From: Azospirillum brasilense
GTDB taxonomy: Bacteria > Pseudomonadota > Alphaproteobacteria > Rickettsiales > UBA3002
Assembly: GCA_003241645.1 (NCBI GenBank)
Contig: QFOX01000021.1
Coordinates: 1 to 30,095, forward strand
Length of the DNA stretch: 30,095 nucleotides
Reading direction: 5' to 3'
Of this stretch, positions 23,512 through 30,095 are shown in pieces. The position numbers were made by a program, and so were the translations under genes. How positions within the stretch are numbered: the stretch's first letter is position 1; each line of letters begins with the position of its first letter. Under the pieces are notes generated by a model. It worked only from the letters and a program-made list of their open reading frames with translations, was not told the origin of the DNA and made no database searches.

Positions 23512-24681
23512 ATGGTGGACCTCTCCAAGATCGCCCCGAAAACCAGCAGCACTGAGGATACGATGCGTAGCGCCGCAGTGGCGCGAGCCGCGTCAGCGGC
23601 AGGGGTAAGCCCACAGGGCGAAGGGGGGGCAAGCCCCCCTTTAGAGAAAAAAGTCTCCATCAGCAAACGCCGCTGGCGCGTGTTCAAAAGCAACCGCCGG
23701 GCCTACTGGTCGTTCTGCGCGTTAGTCACGCTATTCACCCTGTCGCTGTTCGCGGAAGTCATCGCCAATGACGATCCCATTCTGGTGAAATACAAAGGCG
23801 ACTATTTGTTCCCCATCGCGTTCACCTACATCGAGAAAGACACGTTCGATGGCGGCGCGATGGAGTCGGACACCGACTTCTCGGACCCGTGGGTGCGCGA
23901 TGAGATCAACCGCCACGGGTGGATGGTGCGCTCGCTCATTCCGTTCGATTACGCCAGCATCAACTACCATATCCAGCGGGCGCCCGCCGCCCCCAGCTGG
24001 ACCAACCTGCTCGGCACCGACGATCAGGCGCGCGACGTGTTCGCGCGGGTCATCTACGGGTTCCGCCTGTCCATGCTGTTCGCGCTGCTGCTGGTGTCGC
24101 TGTCGTCGGTCATCGGCATTACCATGGGCGCGCTGCAGGGCTATTTCGGCGGGCGGCTGGATTTGTTCATGCAGCGTTTCGTCGAGATCTGGCAGGGCAT
24201 TCCCATTCTGTTCCTGCTCATCATTCTCTCCTCCATGGTCACGCCGACCTTCTGGTGGGTGCTGGGGCTGATGCTGATGTTCAAGTGGATGGCGTTGGTG
24301 GACGTGGTGCGCGCCGAATTCCTGCGTGCCCGCAATTTCGACTATGTGCGCGCCGCGCGTGCCCTCGGCGTGGCGGAGCTGACCATCATGCGCCGCCATG
24401 TGCTGCCCAACGCGCTCACCTCGGTGTTCACCTACGTGCCGTTCCTCATCACCGCGGCCATCACCCTGCTGGCGTCGCTGGATTTCCTCGGCTTCGGCCT
24501 GCCTTCCGGCTCGCCCAGCCTTGGTGAATTGCTGCAGCAGGGCAAGAACAACCCGCAATCGCCATGGCTGGGGCTGGTCGGCTTCTTCACGCTGGCGATC
24601 CTGCTGTCGCTGTGGCTGTTCATCGGTGAGGGCGTGCGCGACGCCTTCAACCCCCGCAAGATCTACGCAAGGGCGAAATGA
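23512..24681 (+). CDS. yejE: peptide ABC transporter permease YejE with repeat-encoded N-terminal extension
   Basis: Second permease of the YejABEF importer. The core begins at about residue 50 with RRWRVFKSNRRAYWSF and contains LGTDDQARDVFARVIYGFRLS, the EAA loop ARNFDYVRAARALGVAELTIMRRHVLPNA and FLGFGLPSGSPSLGELLQQGKNN. The protein is 389 aa against 341 in E. coli. The extra N-terminal part includes residues 18-44, encoded by repeat A2. GGAGG seven bases before ATG 23512 supports the long start. Between the repeat and the conserved core I see no ATG or TTG, only a GTG inside RRWRV without a ribosome binding site. The repeat is therefore almost certainly translated and would face the cytoplasm. 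Confidence 0.95.
   Translation: MVDLSKIAPKTSSTEDTMRSAAVARAASAAGVSPQGEGGASPPLEKKVSISKRRWRVFKSNRRAYWSFCALVTLFTLSLFAEVIANDDPILVKYKGDYLFPIAFTYIEKDTFDGGAMESDTDFSDPWVRDEINRHGWMVRSLIPFDYASINYHIQRAPAAPSWTNLLGTDDQARDVFARVIYGFRLSMLFALLLVSLSSVIGITMGALQGYFGGRLDLFMQRFVEIWQGIPILFLLIILSSMVTPTFWWVLGLMLMFKWMALVDVVRAEFLRARNFDYVRAARALGVAELTIMRRHVLPNALTSVFTYVPFLITAAITLLASLDFLGFGLPSGSPSLGELLQQGKNNPQSPWLGLVGFFTLAILLSLWLFIGEGVRDAFNPRKIYARAK
23553..23641 (+). repeat. family A repeat, copy A2 (in frame at the start of yejE)
   Basis: The 77-base core (23565-23641) is identical to A1 at 75 of 77 positions; one difference is synonymous (CCG/CCA) and one changes Glu to Ala. The 12 bases before the core (TGAGGATACGAT) also occur beside A4, so this subtype may extend further. 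It contains seven G and six C in the terminal hairpin. Confidence 0.9.
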
Positions 24682-24699
24682 TGGTGATGCTTCGCATAG

Positions 24700-24789
24700 A
24701 AGGGGGCGAACCCCCCTTCGCTACGCTGACCCCCTCGCTTCGCACGGCTCGCGGCTCGCGCAGCTACGGCGCTACGCATCGTATCCTCA
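24700..24789 (-). repeat. family A repeat, copy A4 (between yejE and yejF, reversed)
   Basis: Read on the minus strand it starts TGAGGATACGATGCGTAGCG, as A2 does, then continues through CTGCGCGAGCCGCGAGCC. It ends in the hairpin AAGGGGGG-TTCG-CCCCCTT. It is the only copy opposed to the direction of transcription around it. Together with A2 it brackets yejE as inverted repeats. Confidence 0.85.
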
Positions 24790-24793
24790 CCAC

Positions 24794-24819
24794 GTCATTC
24801 CCGCGTAGGCGGGAATCCA
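24794..24819 (+). repeat. family C palindromic repeat, copy C3
   Basis: GTC-ATTCCC-GCGTAGGC-GGGAAT-CCA, with palindrome arms at 24797-24802 and 24811-24816. It ends ten bases before the yejF ATG and five bases after A4, so the whole yejE-yejF gap is built of repeats. The layout ATTCCC-N8-GGGAAT is the same as that of the Neisseria dRS3 repeat. Confidence 0.88.
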
Positions 24820-24829
24820 GGGCCGCCTT

Positions 24830-26428
24830 ATGACCACGCCGCTGCTGTCCATCTCCAACCTCAACATCGCCTTCGGTAGCGGCGACACCGCCACCCATGC
24901 CGTGCGCGGCGTGTCGCTGCAGGTGAACAAGGGCGAGATGCTCGCCATCGTTGGTGAATCCGGCTCGGGCAAATCGCTCACCGCGCTGTCCATCATGCGG
25001 CTGCTGCCGCCGGAAGCGCGCATCAGCGGCGACATCCATTTCCAGGGCCGCGACATCGCGCATATGTCGGAGTCGGAAGTGGCCAAGCTGCGCGGCAACC
25101 GCATCGGCATGATCTTTCAGGAGCCGATGACGGCGCTGAACCCGTTGCACCCCATCCGTCGCCAGATCGTGGAAGCCTACAAATGGCACCACAAGATCAA
25201 GGGCGAACCCGCACAAAGCAAGATCGCCGACCTGCTGGAAAGCGTGGGGCTGACGCACCTGAACAGCCGCGGCAAAATTTATCCGCACGAGCTTTCCGGC
25301 GGCGAGCGCCAGCGCGTGATGATCGGCATGGCGACCGCCTGCGACCCCGACCTGCTGATCGCCGACGAGCCCACCACCGCACTGGACGTGACGCTGCAAC
25401 GCCAGATCCTGCAGCTGCTGAAAGAGCTGCAGCATAAACGCGGCATGGGCATCATCTTCATCACGCATGACCTGACGGTGGTGCGCAAGATCGCCGATCG
25501 CGTGGCGGTGATGAAGGACGGCGAGGTGGTGGAGACCGGCACGGTGGCCGACGTGTTCAGCGCGCCGAAACATGCCTACACCAAAATGCTGCTGGCCGCG
25601 ACGCCGAAGGGCACGGCCGCGCCCATCGCCAAGGAGTCGCCCGAGATCATCTACACCCCCGATCTGTCGGTGCGTTTCCCCATCAAGAGCCCGGTGCTTC
25701 GCCGCACCGTTGGCACGGTCGATGCCGTGCAGAATGTGCGCGTGCGCCTGCAGCGCGGCGAGACCATCGGCATCGTCGGGGAATCCGGCTCGGGCAAAAG
25801 CTCGCTGGGCTACGCCATGCTGAAACTCATCGAAAGCGACGGGCCCATCCTGTTCCTCGGCGAGCATATCGAAGGGCTCAAAGGCCAGAAATTGCGCGCC
25901 CTGCGCCCGCACATGCAACTGGTGTTCCAGGACCCCTATTCCAGCCTTAACCCACGCATGACGGTGGGCGGCATCGTGTCCGAAGGATTGAAGCTGCACC
26001 GGCCCGACCTGAGCCGCGAAGAAGTGCGCCACGAGGTGCGGACCATCCTCGCCAAGGTGGGGCTGACCGAAAGCATGATCCAGCGTTACCCGCATGAATT
26101 CTCCGGCGGGCAGCGCCAGCGCATCGCCATCGCACGCGCCATGATCCTCAAACCCAAATTCGTGGTGCTGGACGAGCCGACCAGCGCGCTCGATATGTCG
26201 GTGCAGGGGCAGGTGCTGGACCTGCTGCGCGCCCTGCAGGAAGAGCACGGCACGAGTTATCTATTCATCAGCCATGACCTGCGCGTGGTGAAAGCACTGG
26301 CGCGCTACGTCATCGTGCTCAAGCGCGGCAAGGTGGTGGAAGAAGGCGAAGCGCAGCATATCTTCGCGCGGCCGAAAGAAGCCTACACCCAGGCACTGAT
26401 GGACGCGGCCTTCGGCGAAACGCTGTAG
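24830..26428 (+). CDS. yejF: peptide ABC transporter ATPase YejF (two nucleotide-binding domains)
   Basis: Energises the YejABEF importer. The 532 aa protein is a fused pair of ABC domains. The first has Walker A GESGSGKS (42-49), signature LSGGERQR (155-162) and Walker B LLIADEP (175-181). The second has Walker A GESGSGKS (317-324), signature FSGGQRQR and Walker B FVVLDEP. Both H-loops (ITHDL, ISHDL) are present, so both sites look competent. The ATG at 24830 has no good Shine-Dalgarno sequence; the leader is occupied by repeats A4 and C3. Expression may depend on readthrough from yejE or on a weak site (CAGGG). Confidence 0.96.
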   Translation: MTTPLLSISNLNIAFGSGDTATHAVRGVSLQVNKGEMLAIVGESGSGKSLTALSIMRLLPPEARISGDIHFQGRDIAHMSESEVAKLRGNRIGMIFQEPMTALNPLHPIRRQIVEAYKWHHKIKGEPAQSKIADLLESVGLTHLNSRGKIYPHELSGGERQRVMIGMATACDPDLLIADEPTTALDVTLQRQILQLLKELQHKRGMGIIFITHDLTVVRKIADRVAVMKDGEVVETGTVADVFSAPKHAYTKMLLAATPKGTAAPIAKESPEIIYTPDLSVRFPIKSPVLRRTVGTVDAVQNVRVRLQRGETIGIVGESGSGKSSLGYAMLKLIESDGPILFLGEHIEGLKGQKLRALRPHMQLVFQDPYSSLNPRMTVGGIVSEGLKLHRPDLSREEVRHEVRTILAKVGLTESMIQRYPHEFSGGQRQRIAIARAMILKPKFVVLDEPTSALDMSVQGQVLDLLRALQEEHGTSYLFISHDLRVVKALARYVIVLKRGKVVEEGEAQHIFARPKEAYTQALMDAAFGETL

Positions 26429-26434
26429 TCGCCG

Positions 26435-27205
26435 TTACCGATCGAGGTTGATCATCAACCGGCAGGCGCGCGCGGTGCTGTTGAGCACATAATCGGTGCC
26501 GGGTAGTTCGCCGGTGAATCCATTCGGTAAGCACCCAAGCGACACATCATACGAATTGCTGGCCGTCATGCGGCCCGTGGTCGCACGGCCATCATCCATT
26601 TTCGTGTCGATGCCCCACGCCTCGTCGGCACGCAGGCCCGGTGAGTTGCCCATCGCGCAGGTCGATGCGGCATGGCCCGGTGCCCCAAGGACGAGCAAGT
26701 TAGCGGCGCTGCCCGTGTAGGTGAACGCGGTGGTGTTGCACGCATGCCAACCTGCCGCCGAGCTGACTTTCGAGCGCGGCACATGGGTGCCCAGAACCGG
26801 GCTTGTTCCACTCAGGTACAGATATTGCCCCTCGATGAGCCCCGCGCGGGCCAGATGCGTCCAGACCAAAGAAGGCTCATAGACCACCGCACCGTCCAGC
26901 ACCCCGTTGCCATTGCCATTGCATGTGCCAGTGGTGCTGGTCAGGGCGGCGGTGCGGCAGGCCACATCGTTCCCCGTGCCCCCCGCGACCGTCCAGAAAC
27001 TGGTGGCGTTCGTGAGGTCGCCGGGCATGGCAAAATATTTATCACGGAAGGTCTGCATCGCCGTCGTCCAGCGTGTATATTCGGTGGTCACGGCGCGCAG
27101 TTCCGCCGCGCGGATCAGCGCCTGCCCACCAAGGATACCGCCCGTGAGCAGGCCCAGAATGACGAGCACGATGGAGAGCTCAACGAGGGAGAATGCAGCT
27201 TTCAT
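26435..27205 (-). CDS. type IV pilin-like / pseudopilin protein
   Basis: A 256 aa protein with a class III (prepilin) signal: MKAAFSLVELSIVLVILG. Cleavage is expected before F5, with Glu at +5, but the -1 residue is Ala instead of the usual Gly. The hydrophobic helix (5-28) is followed by a globular, Gly/Thr-rich extracellular domain with several Cys and a segment (GNGNGVLDGAV) that could bind calcium. No other pilus or secretion gene is near, so it may be a lone minor pilin whose machinery lies elsewhere. The start at 27205 is chosen for the signal. There is no separate ribosome binding site, and the promoter at 27212-27240 suggests a leaderless mRNA. Confidence 0.82.
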   Translation of the reverse strand: MKAAFSLVELSIVLVILGLLTGGILGGQALIRAAELRAVTTEYTRWTTAMQTFRDKYFAMPGDLTNATSFWTVAGGTGNDVACRTAALTSTTGTCNGNGNGVLDGAVVYEPSLVWTHLARAGLIEGQYLYLSGTSPVLGTHVPRSKVSSAAGWHACNTTAFTYTGSAANLLVLGAPGHAASTCAMGNSPGLRADEAWGIDTKMDDGRATTGRMTASNSYDVSLGCLPNGFTGELPGTDYVLNSTARACRLMINLDR

Positions 27206-27211
27206 CCTGCC

Positions 27212-27240
27212 AGTATAATGCAGCGCACGGCCCATGTCAT
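27212..27240 (-). promoter_or_regulatory. strong promoter candidate for the pseudopilin gene
   Basis: On the minus strand ATGACA (27235-27240) and TATACT (27212-27217) are separated by exactly 17 bases; each matches the sigma-70 consensus at five of six positions. The expected transcription start, six or seven bases further on, coincides with the A of the ATG at 27205. The -35 box touches the last base of the oxidoreductase stop codon. Confidence 0.6.
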
Positions 27241-28214
27241 TACGGCAGAAGCACCACGCTGCCTGTGGTTTCGCGGGCTTCCAGCGCTGCGTGGGCGCGG
27301 GCGGCCTCGGCCAGCGTGTAGGTCTTCGGTGCGGCAATTTTCAGGCTGCCATCGCCCAGCTTGGCCACCAGCGCGGCAGCCGCCTTCTGGTAGGTCGCAT
27401 CGTCGCGCATGTAATCCATCATGCTCGGGCGGGTGAGGTACAGCGAGCCGCGCTTGGCCAGCTCCACCACAGAGAATGGCGCAATGGGCCCGCTGGCCTG
27501 CCCGTAACTCACCATCATGCCCTTGGGTTTCAGGCTGTCCAGCGACGCCATGAACGTGCTTTGCCCCACCGCGTCATACACCACATCCACCCCGCGCCCG
27601 TCGGTCAGCGAGCGCACGCGTTGCGCCACGTCTTCCTGCCGGTAGAGGATCACTGCATCGGCGCCGCATTTGCGCGCGATCTCGGCCTTCTCGGCGCTGC
27701 CGGCTGTGCCGATCACCCGCGCACCGCACTGCTTGGCCCACTGGCACAGCAGCTGCCCTACACCGCCCGCCGCCGCATGCACGAGGATGGTATCGCCCTT
27801 CGCCACGGGGAAGGTTTCATGCAGCAGGAACCACGCGGTAAGCCCTTTGAGCATGGCGCTCGCCGCGGTCTGGTCGCTCACGTTGGCGGGCAGCAGCACG
27901 CATTCGGCTGCACCGATGTTGCGCGCCTGCGCATAGGCGCCCATGGGCCCGCGGCCATAGGCCACGCGGTCGCCCGGTTTCAGGTGGGTCACGTTCGCAC
28001 CCACTTCCTCGACAATGCCGGCGGCTTCCATGCCCGGCGTGGCCGGGAGCGGCACAGGGTACAGCCCGCTGCGGTGGTAGGTGTCGATGAAGTTCAGGCC
28101 GATGGCCGTTTGTTTTAGCCGCAGCTGATGTGGGCCCGGCGCGGGCAGCGAAAGCTCGGCTGGCTGTAGCATCTCGGGCCCACCGGTTTGCGCAAATTGG
28201 ATGGCCATGACCAT
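27240..28214 (-). CDS. quinone oxidoreductase (zinc-independent MDR family)
   Basis: NADPH:quinone reductase of the QorA type, 324 aa, cytoplasmic. It follows E. coli QorA closely: IGLNFIDTYHRSGLYP near residue 40, the cofactor-binding HAAAGGVGQLLCQWAK with the AxxGxxG-type fingerprint, VVYDAVG, and KRGSLYLTRPS. The structural zinc cysteines of true alcohol dehydrogenases are absent. ATG 28214 is chosen because GGGAGAG lies about eight bases upstream; the ATG at 28208 is also possible. The frame runs open far upstream across mnmE, but that extension is only the antisense of mnmE and repeat B2. It is divergent from mnmE. Confidence 0.93.
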   Translation of the reverse strand: MVMAIQFAQTGGPEMLQPAELSLPAPGPHQLRLKQTAIGLNFIDTYHRSGLYPVPLPATPGMEAAGIVEEVGANVTHLKPGDRVAYGRGPMGAYAQARNIGAAECVLLPANVSDQTAASAMLKGLTAWFLLHETFPVAKGDTILVHAAAGGVGQLLCQWAKQCGARVIGTAGSAEKAEIARKCGADAVILYRQEDVAQRVRSLTDGRGVDVVYDAVGQSTFMASLDSLKPKGMMVSYGQASGPIAPFSVVELAKRGSLYLTRPSMMDYMRDDATYQKAAAALVAKLGDGSLKIAAPKTYTLAEAARAHAALEARETTGSVVLLP

Positions 28215-28233
28215 GATTCTTCTCTCCCTATCC

Positions 28234-28316
28234 GTCATGGCGAGGAGCATCGCGACGCGGCCATCCAGCTTATTTGCTTGGCCAGAATGGATTGCTTCGC
28301 TATCGCTCGCAATGAC
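28234..28316 (+). repeat. family B repeat, copy B2 (directly before the mnmE start)
   Basis: An 83-base copy that begins GTCATGGCGAGGAG and ends CTCGCAATGAC, the last base touching the mnmE ATG (28317). Its first 14 and last 29 bases equal those of B1. It fills nearly the whole divergent gap between the oxidoreductase and mnmE and is open in the mnmE frame. Confidence 0.9.
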
Positions 28317-29645
28317 ATGAACGCGACAACAACAACACAGACCATCTACGCACTCGCCACGCCGCAGGGCAAGGGCGGGGTGGCCGTGCTGCGCATTTCC
28401 GGCCCCAATGCCCGCACCGCACTGGCGCATGTAGGCGTGGCGGCCACACCCGCACCGCGCATGGCCACGCTGGCGACGTTGCAGCATGGCGGCCGGGTGA
28501 TCGATCAGGCGCTGGTGCTGTATTTTGCCGCGCCGCATTCCTTCACCGGCGACGATGTGGTGGAGCTGCATTTGCATGGCGGCGTGGCCGTGATGCGCGC
28601 CGCGATGGACGCGCTGGCAAGCTGCCCCGGCCTGCGCGTGGCCGAACCGGGTGAATTCACCCGCCGCGCCTTCCTGAACAACAAGCTCGATCTGGCGCAG
28701 GCCGAAGGCCTTGCCGACCTGATCGACGCGCAGACCAGCGCCCAGCACCGCCAGGCCCTGCGCCAGCTGGGTGGCGAAGGCAGCCGCCGCGTGGCCGCGC
28801 TGCGCGAACAGGTGCTGGCACCGCTGGCGCTGCTGGAAGCCTACATCGATTTCCCGGACGAGGAGATTCCCGAATCCGTGCTGGCCGAAACCACCGCGCG
28901 CGTGGCAGCACTGGCCCATGAACTGGCCCAGCTGCTCAACGATGGTGGGTTGGGCGAAAAGATCCGCGAGGGGCTGGAGATCGTCATCCTCGGGCCGCCG
29001 AACGCGGGCAAATCCAGCCTGCTCAACGCCCTTGCCAAACGTGATGCCGCCATTGTTTCCGACGAGGCGGGCACCACCCGCGACATGGTCGAGGTGCATC
29101 TGGAGCTGGCCGGGTTCGAAGTGACGTTGGTGGACACCGCAGGCCTGCGCGACGCCGCCGGCAGCATCGAAGCCGAAGGCATTCGCCGCGCCCGCGCCCG
29201 CGCCGAGCAGGCGGATTTCAAACTGGTGCTGCTGGATGGCGCCACCGCCGCGGCGGATTACCCCGCCATCGCCCCGCTGCTGGACGACACGGCCACGCTG
29301 GTGCTCACCAAGGCCGACCTTGGAGCCGCGCCCGCCCTTCCCCACGCCGCCCTTTCGCTTTCCACCACCACCGGCGAGGGCATGGAAGCGCTGATCGCCG
29401 CCATACGCCAGCGCGTGGAAACGCTGATGGAAAGCGCGCCTGCGCCGCTCATCACCCGCGCCCGCCACCGCGAAGCCCTGCGCGAGGCTTACGCCCTGCT
29501 GCAGCACTGGCACATGGACAAACCGCTGGAGCTGGCCTGCGAAGAACTGCGCGCCGCCGCGGTCAGCCTTGGCAAAATCACTGGTAAAATCTGGGTCGAT
29601 GATATATTGGACCTCGTTTTCAGCCGTTTCTGCATTGGCAAATGA
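28317..29645 (+). CDS. mnmE: tRNA uridine-5-carboxymethylaminomethyl synthase GTPase MnmE
   Basis: GTPase that, with MnmG, modifies the wobble uridine (cmnm5U34) of several tRNAs using a formyl-folate derivative. The 442 aa protein has the N-terminal tetrahydrofolate-binding domain (IYALATPQGKGGVAVLRISG, PGEFTRRAFLNNKLDLAQAE), an inserted G domain with G1 GPPNAGKS (226-233), AGTTRD and DTAG, and the C-terminal FCIGK with the catalytic Cys. ATG 28317 gives the normal N-terminus but has no Shine-Dalgarno sequence, because repeat B2 ends immediately before it. An upstream in-frame ATG at 28287, inside the repeat, would add ten residues (MDCFAIARND). It is followed by mnmG on the same strand. Confidence 0.95.
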   Translation: MNATTTTQTIYALATPQGKGGVAVLRISGPNARTALAHVGVAATPAPRMATLATLQHGGRVIDQALVLYFAAPHSFTGDDVVELHLHGGVAVMRAAMDALASCPGLRVAEPGEFTRRAFLNNKLDLAQAEGLADLIDAQTSAQHRQALRQLGGEGSRRVAALREQVLAPLALLEAYIDFPDEEIPESVLAETTARVAALAHELAQLLNDGGLGEKIREGLEIVILGPPNAGKSSLLNALAKRDAAIVSDEAGTTRDMVEVHLELAGFEVTLVDTAGLRDAAGSIEAEGIRRARARAEQADFKLVLLDGATAAADYPAIAPLLDDTATLVLTKADLGAAPALPHAALSLSTTTGEGMEALIAAIRQRVETLMESAPAPLITRARHREALREAYALLQHWHMDKPLELACEELRAAAVSLGKITGKIWVDDILDLVFSRFCIGK

Positions 29646-29685
29646 CGGTTTTGCGTTGGCGCGTGAGCGCTTATGAAACCGTCAT
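29642..29685 (+). repeat. 10-base inverted repeat at the mnmE-mnmG junction
   Basis: ATGACGGTTT (29642-29651) and AAACCGTCAT (29676-29685) are perfect complements around a 24-base loop. The mnmE stop TGA (29643-29645) lies in the left arm, and the right arm runs into the start of repeat C4. There is no T-run after it. Confidence 0.7.
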
Positions 29686-29706
29686 CCCCGCGCAGGTGGG
29701 GATCCA
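29681..29706 (+). repeat. family C palindromic repeat, copy C4
   Basis: GTC-ATCCCC-GCGCAGGT-GGGGAT-CCA. Both stem arms changed together relative to C3 (ATTCCC/GGGAAT), so pairing is preserved. It lies in the 126-base gap between mnmE and mnmG. Confidence 0.85.
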
Positions 29707-29771
29707 TGATGGGCTGAACCTTACGCAAGACACACCAGAATAGACGATAGATAACAAAGGCTTGGGAACCG

Positions 29772-30095
29772 ATGGAACGTGCTTTGAACTACGATGTGAT
29801 TGTGATCGGCGGGGGACACGCCGGCACGGAAGCCGCCGCCGCCAGCGCACGACTGGGCGCGCGCACCTGCCTGCTGACGCATAAGCGCGCCACCGTGGGC
29901 GAGATGTCGTGCAACCCCGCTATCGGCGGTATCGCCAAGGGCACGCTGGTGCGCGAGATCGACGCGCTGGACGGGGTCATGGGCCGTGCCATCGACCGTG
30001 GCGGCATCCATTACCGCATGCTCAACGCCAGCAAGGGCCCTGCCGTGCGCGGCCCGCGCGCGCAGGCCGACCGCAAGCTGTATCGCGAGGCGGTC
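29772..30095 (+). CDS. mnmG: MnmG (GidA), N-terminal part (runs off the window edge)
   Basis: FAD-dependent partner of MnmE in tRNA wobble-uridine modification. I read 108 codons from ATG 29772 to the edge without a stop. The N-terminus has the FAD dinucleotide-binding motif VIGGGHAGTEAA (about 11-22), then the family signature MSCNPAIGGIAKGTLVREIDALDG, followed by ASKGPAVRGPRAQADRKLYR. These are diagnostic for MnmG. The site GGGAAC lies six bases or so before the ATG. The rest of the gene is outside the window. Confidence 0.95.
   Translation, partial: MERALNYDVIVIGGGHAGTEAAAASARLGARTCLLTHKRATVGEMSCNPAIGGIAKGTLVREIDALDGVMGRAIDRGGIHYRMLNASKGPAVRGPRAQADRKLYREAV

Noticed and set aside
12047..24789. 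Family A copies as a CRISPR array
   Set aside because: The copies are kilobases apart, in both orientations and partly inside genes, with no regular spacers and no cas genes.
24764..26248. Roughly 490-codon open frame on the minus strand opposite yejF
   Set aside because: It is antisense to two intact ABC ATPase domains and has no motif of its own.
28215..29513. Upstream extension of the quinone oxidoreductase frame across mnmE
   Set aside because: The extension is only antisense mnmE and repeat B2. The conserved enzyme begins at 28214 with its own ribosome binding site.

Overview
This is a GC-rich, gene-dense chromosomal window from what looks like an alphaproteobacterium. The evidence is a DUF3035/BamF lipoprotein next to a pair of M16 peptidases, a membrane-anchored CycM-type cytochrome c beside kdsB, an alphaproteobacterial-type petABC operon, and a complete yejABEF operon. 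I cannot name a genus. No rRNA, tRNA, CRISPR array, prophage or transposase gene was seen. Almost all of the window is ordinary core metabolism.

Layout. Positions 1-5437 (minus strand) hold a tightly overlapping run, in transcription order ribF, lspA, bamF-like lipoprotein, active M16 peptidase, inactive M16 partner and pgi (cut by the window edge). murJ (plus) and uppP (minus) converge at 7100; both serve the lipid-linked steps of peptidoglycan synthesis. petA-petB-petC (minus, 8004-10822) encode the cytochrome bc1 complex; its cytochrome b carries an unusual internal insertion. On the plus strand follow a small DMP19-like protein, trmL and hemF. A small conserved protein, an entericidin-like lipoprotein, an AmpG-like permease, a GIY-YIG cassette, a PfkB-family (adenosine) kinase and kdsB are on the minus strand up to 17127. 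From 17256 the plus strand carries cycM, a small membrane protein, nfeD, another small membrane protein, an SPFH/stomatin protein and yejABEF. A pseudopilin-like gene and a quinone oxidoreductase (minus) come next, then mnmE and the start of mnmG (plus), which together form the wobble-uridine tRNA modification enzyme.

The unexpected layer is a set of short dispersed repeats, at least three families in 30 kb, several of them inside genes. Family A (about 75-90 bp, five copies) is structured as consecutive hairpins. It lies in frame inside hemF and near the start of yejE, forms the C-terminal tail of yejA, and occupies the kdsB-adoK and yejE-yejF gaps. Two copies end directly before the Shine-Dalgarno sequence of the next gene. 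Family B (83-92 bp, terminal inverted repeats GTCATKGCGAG) is in frame in the middle of the AmpG-like permease and directly abuts the mnmE start codon. Family C (about 26 bp, a 6-8-6 palindrome) flanks the GIY-YIG gene in inverted orientation and appears alone before yejF and between mnmE and mnmG. This resembles the protein-coding palindromic elements described in Rickettsia, but the sequences are different as far as I can judge by eye. It is the best candidate here for something not yet described.
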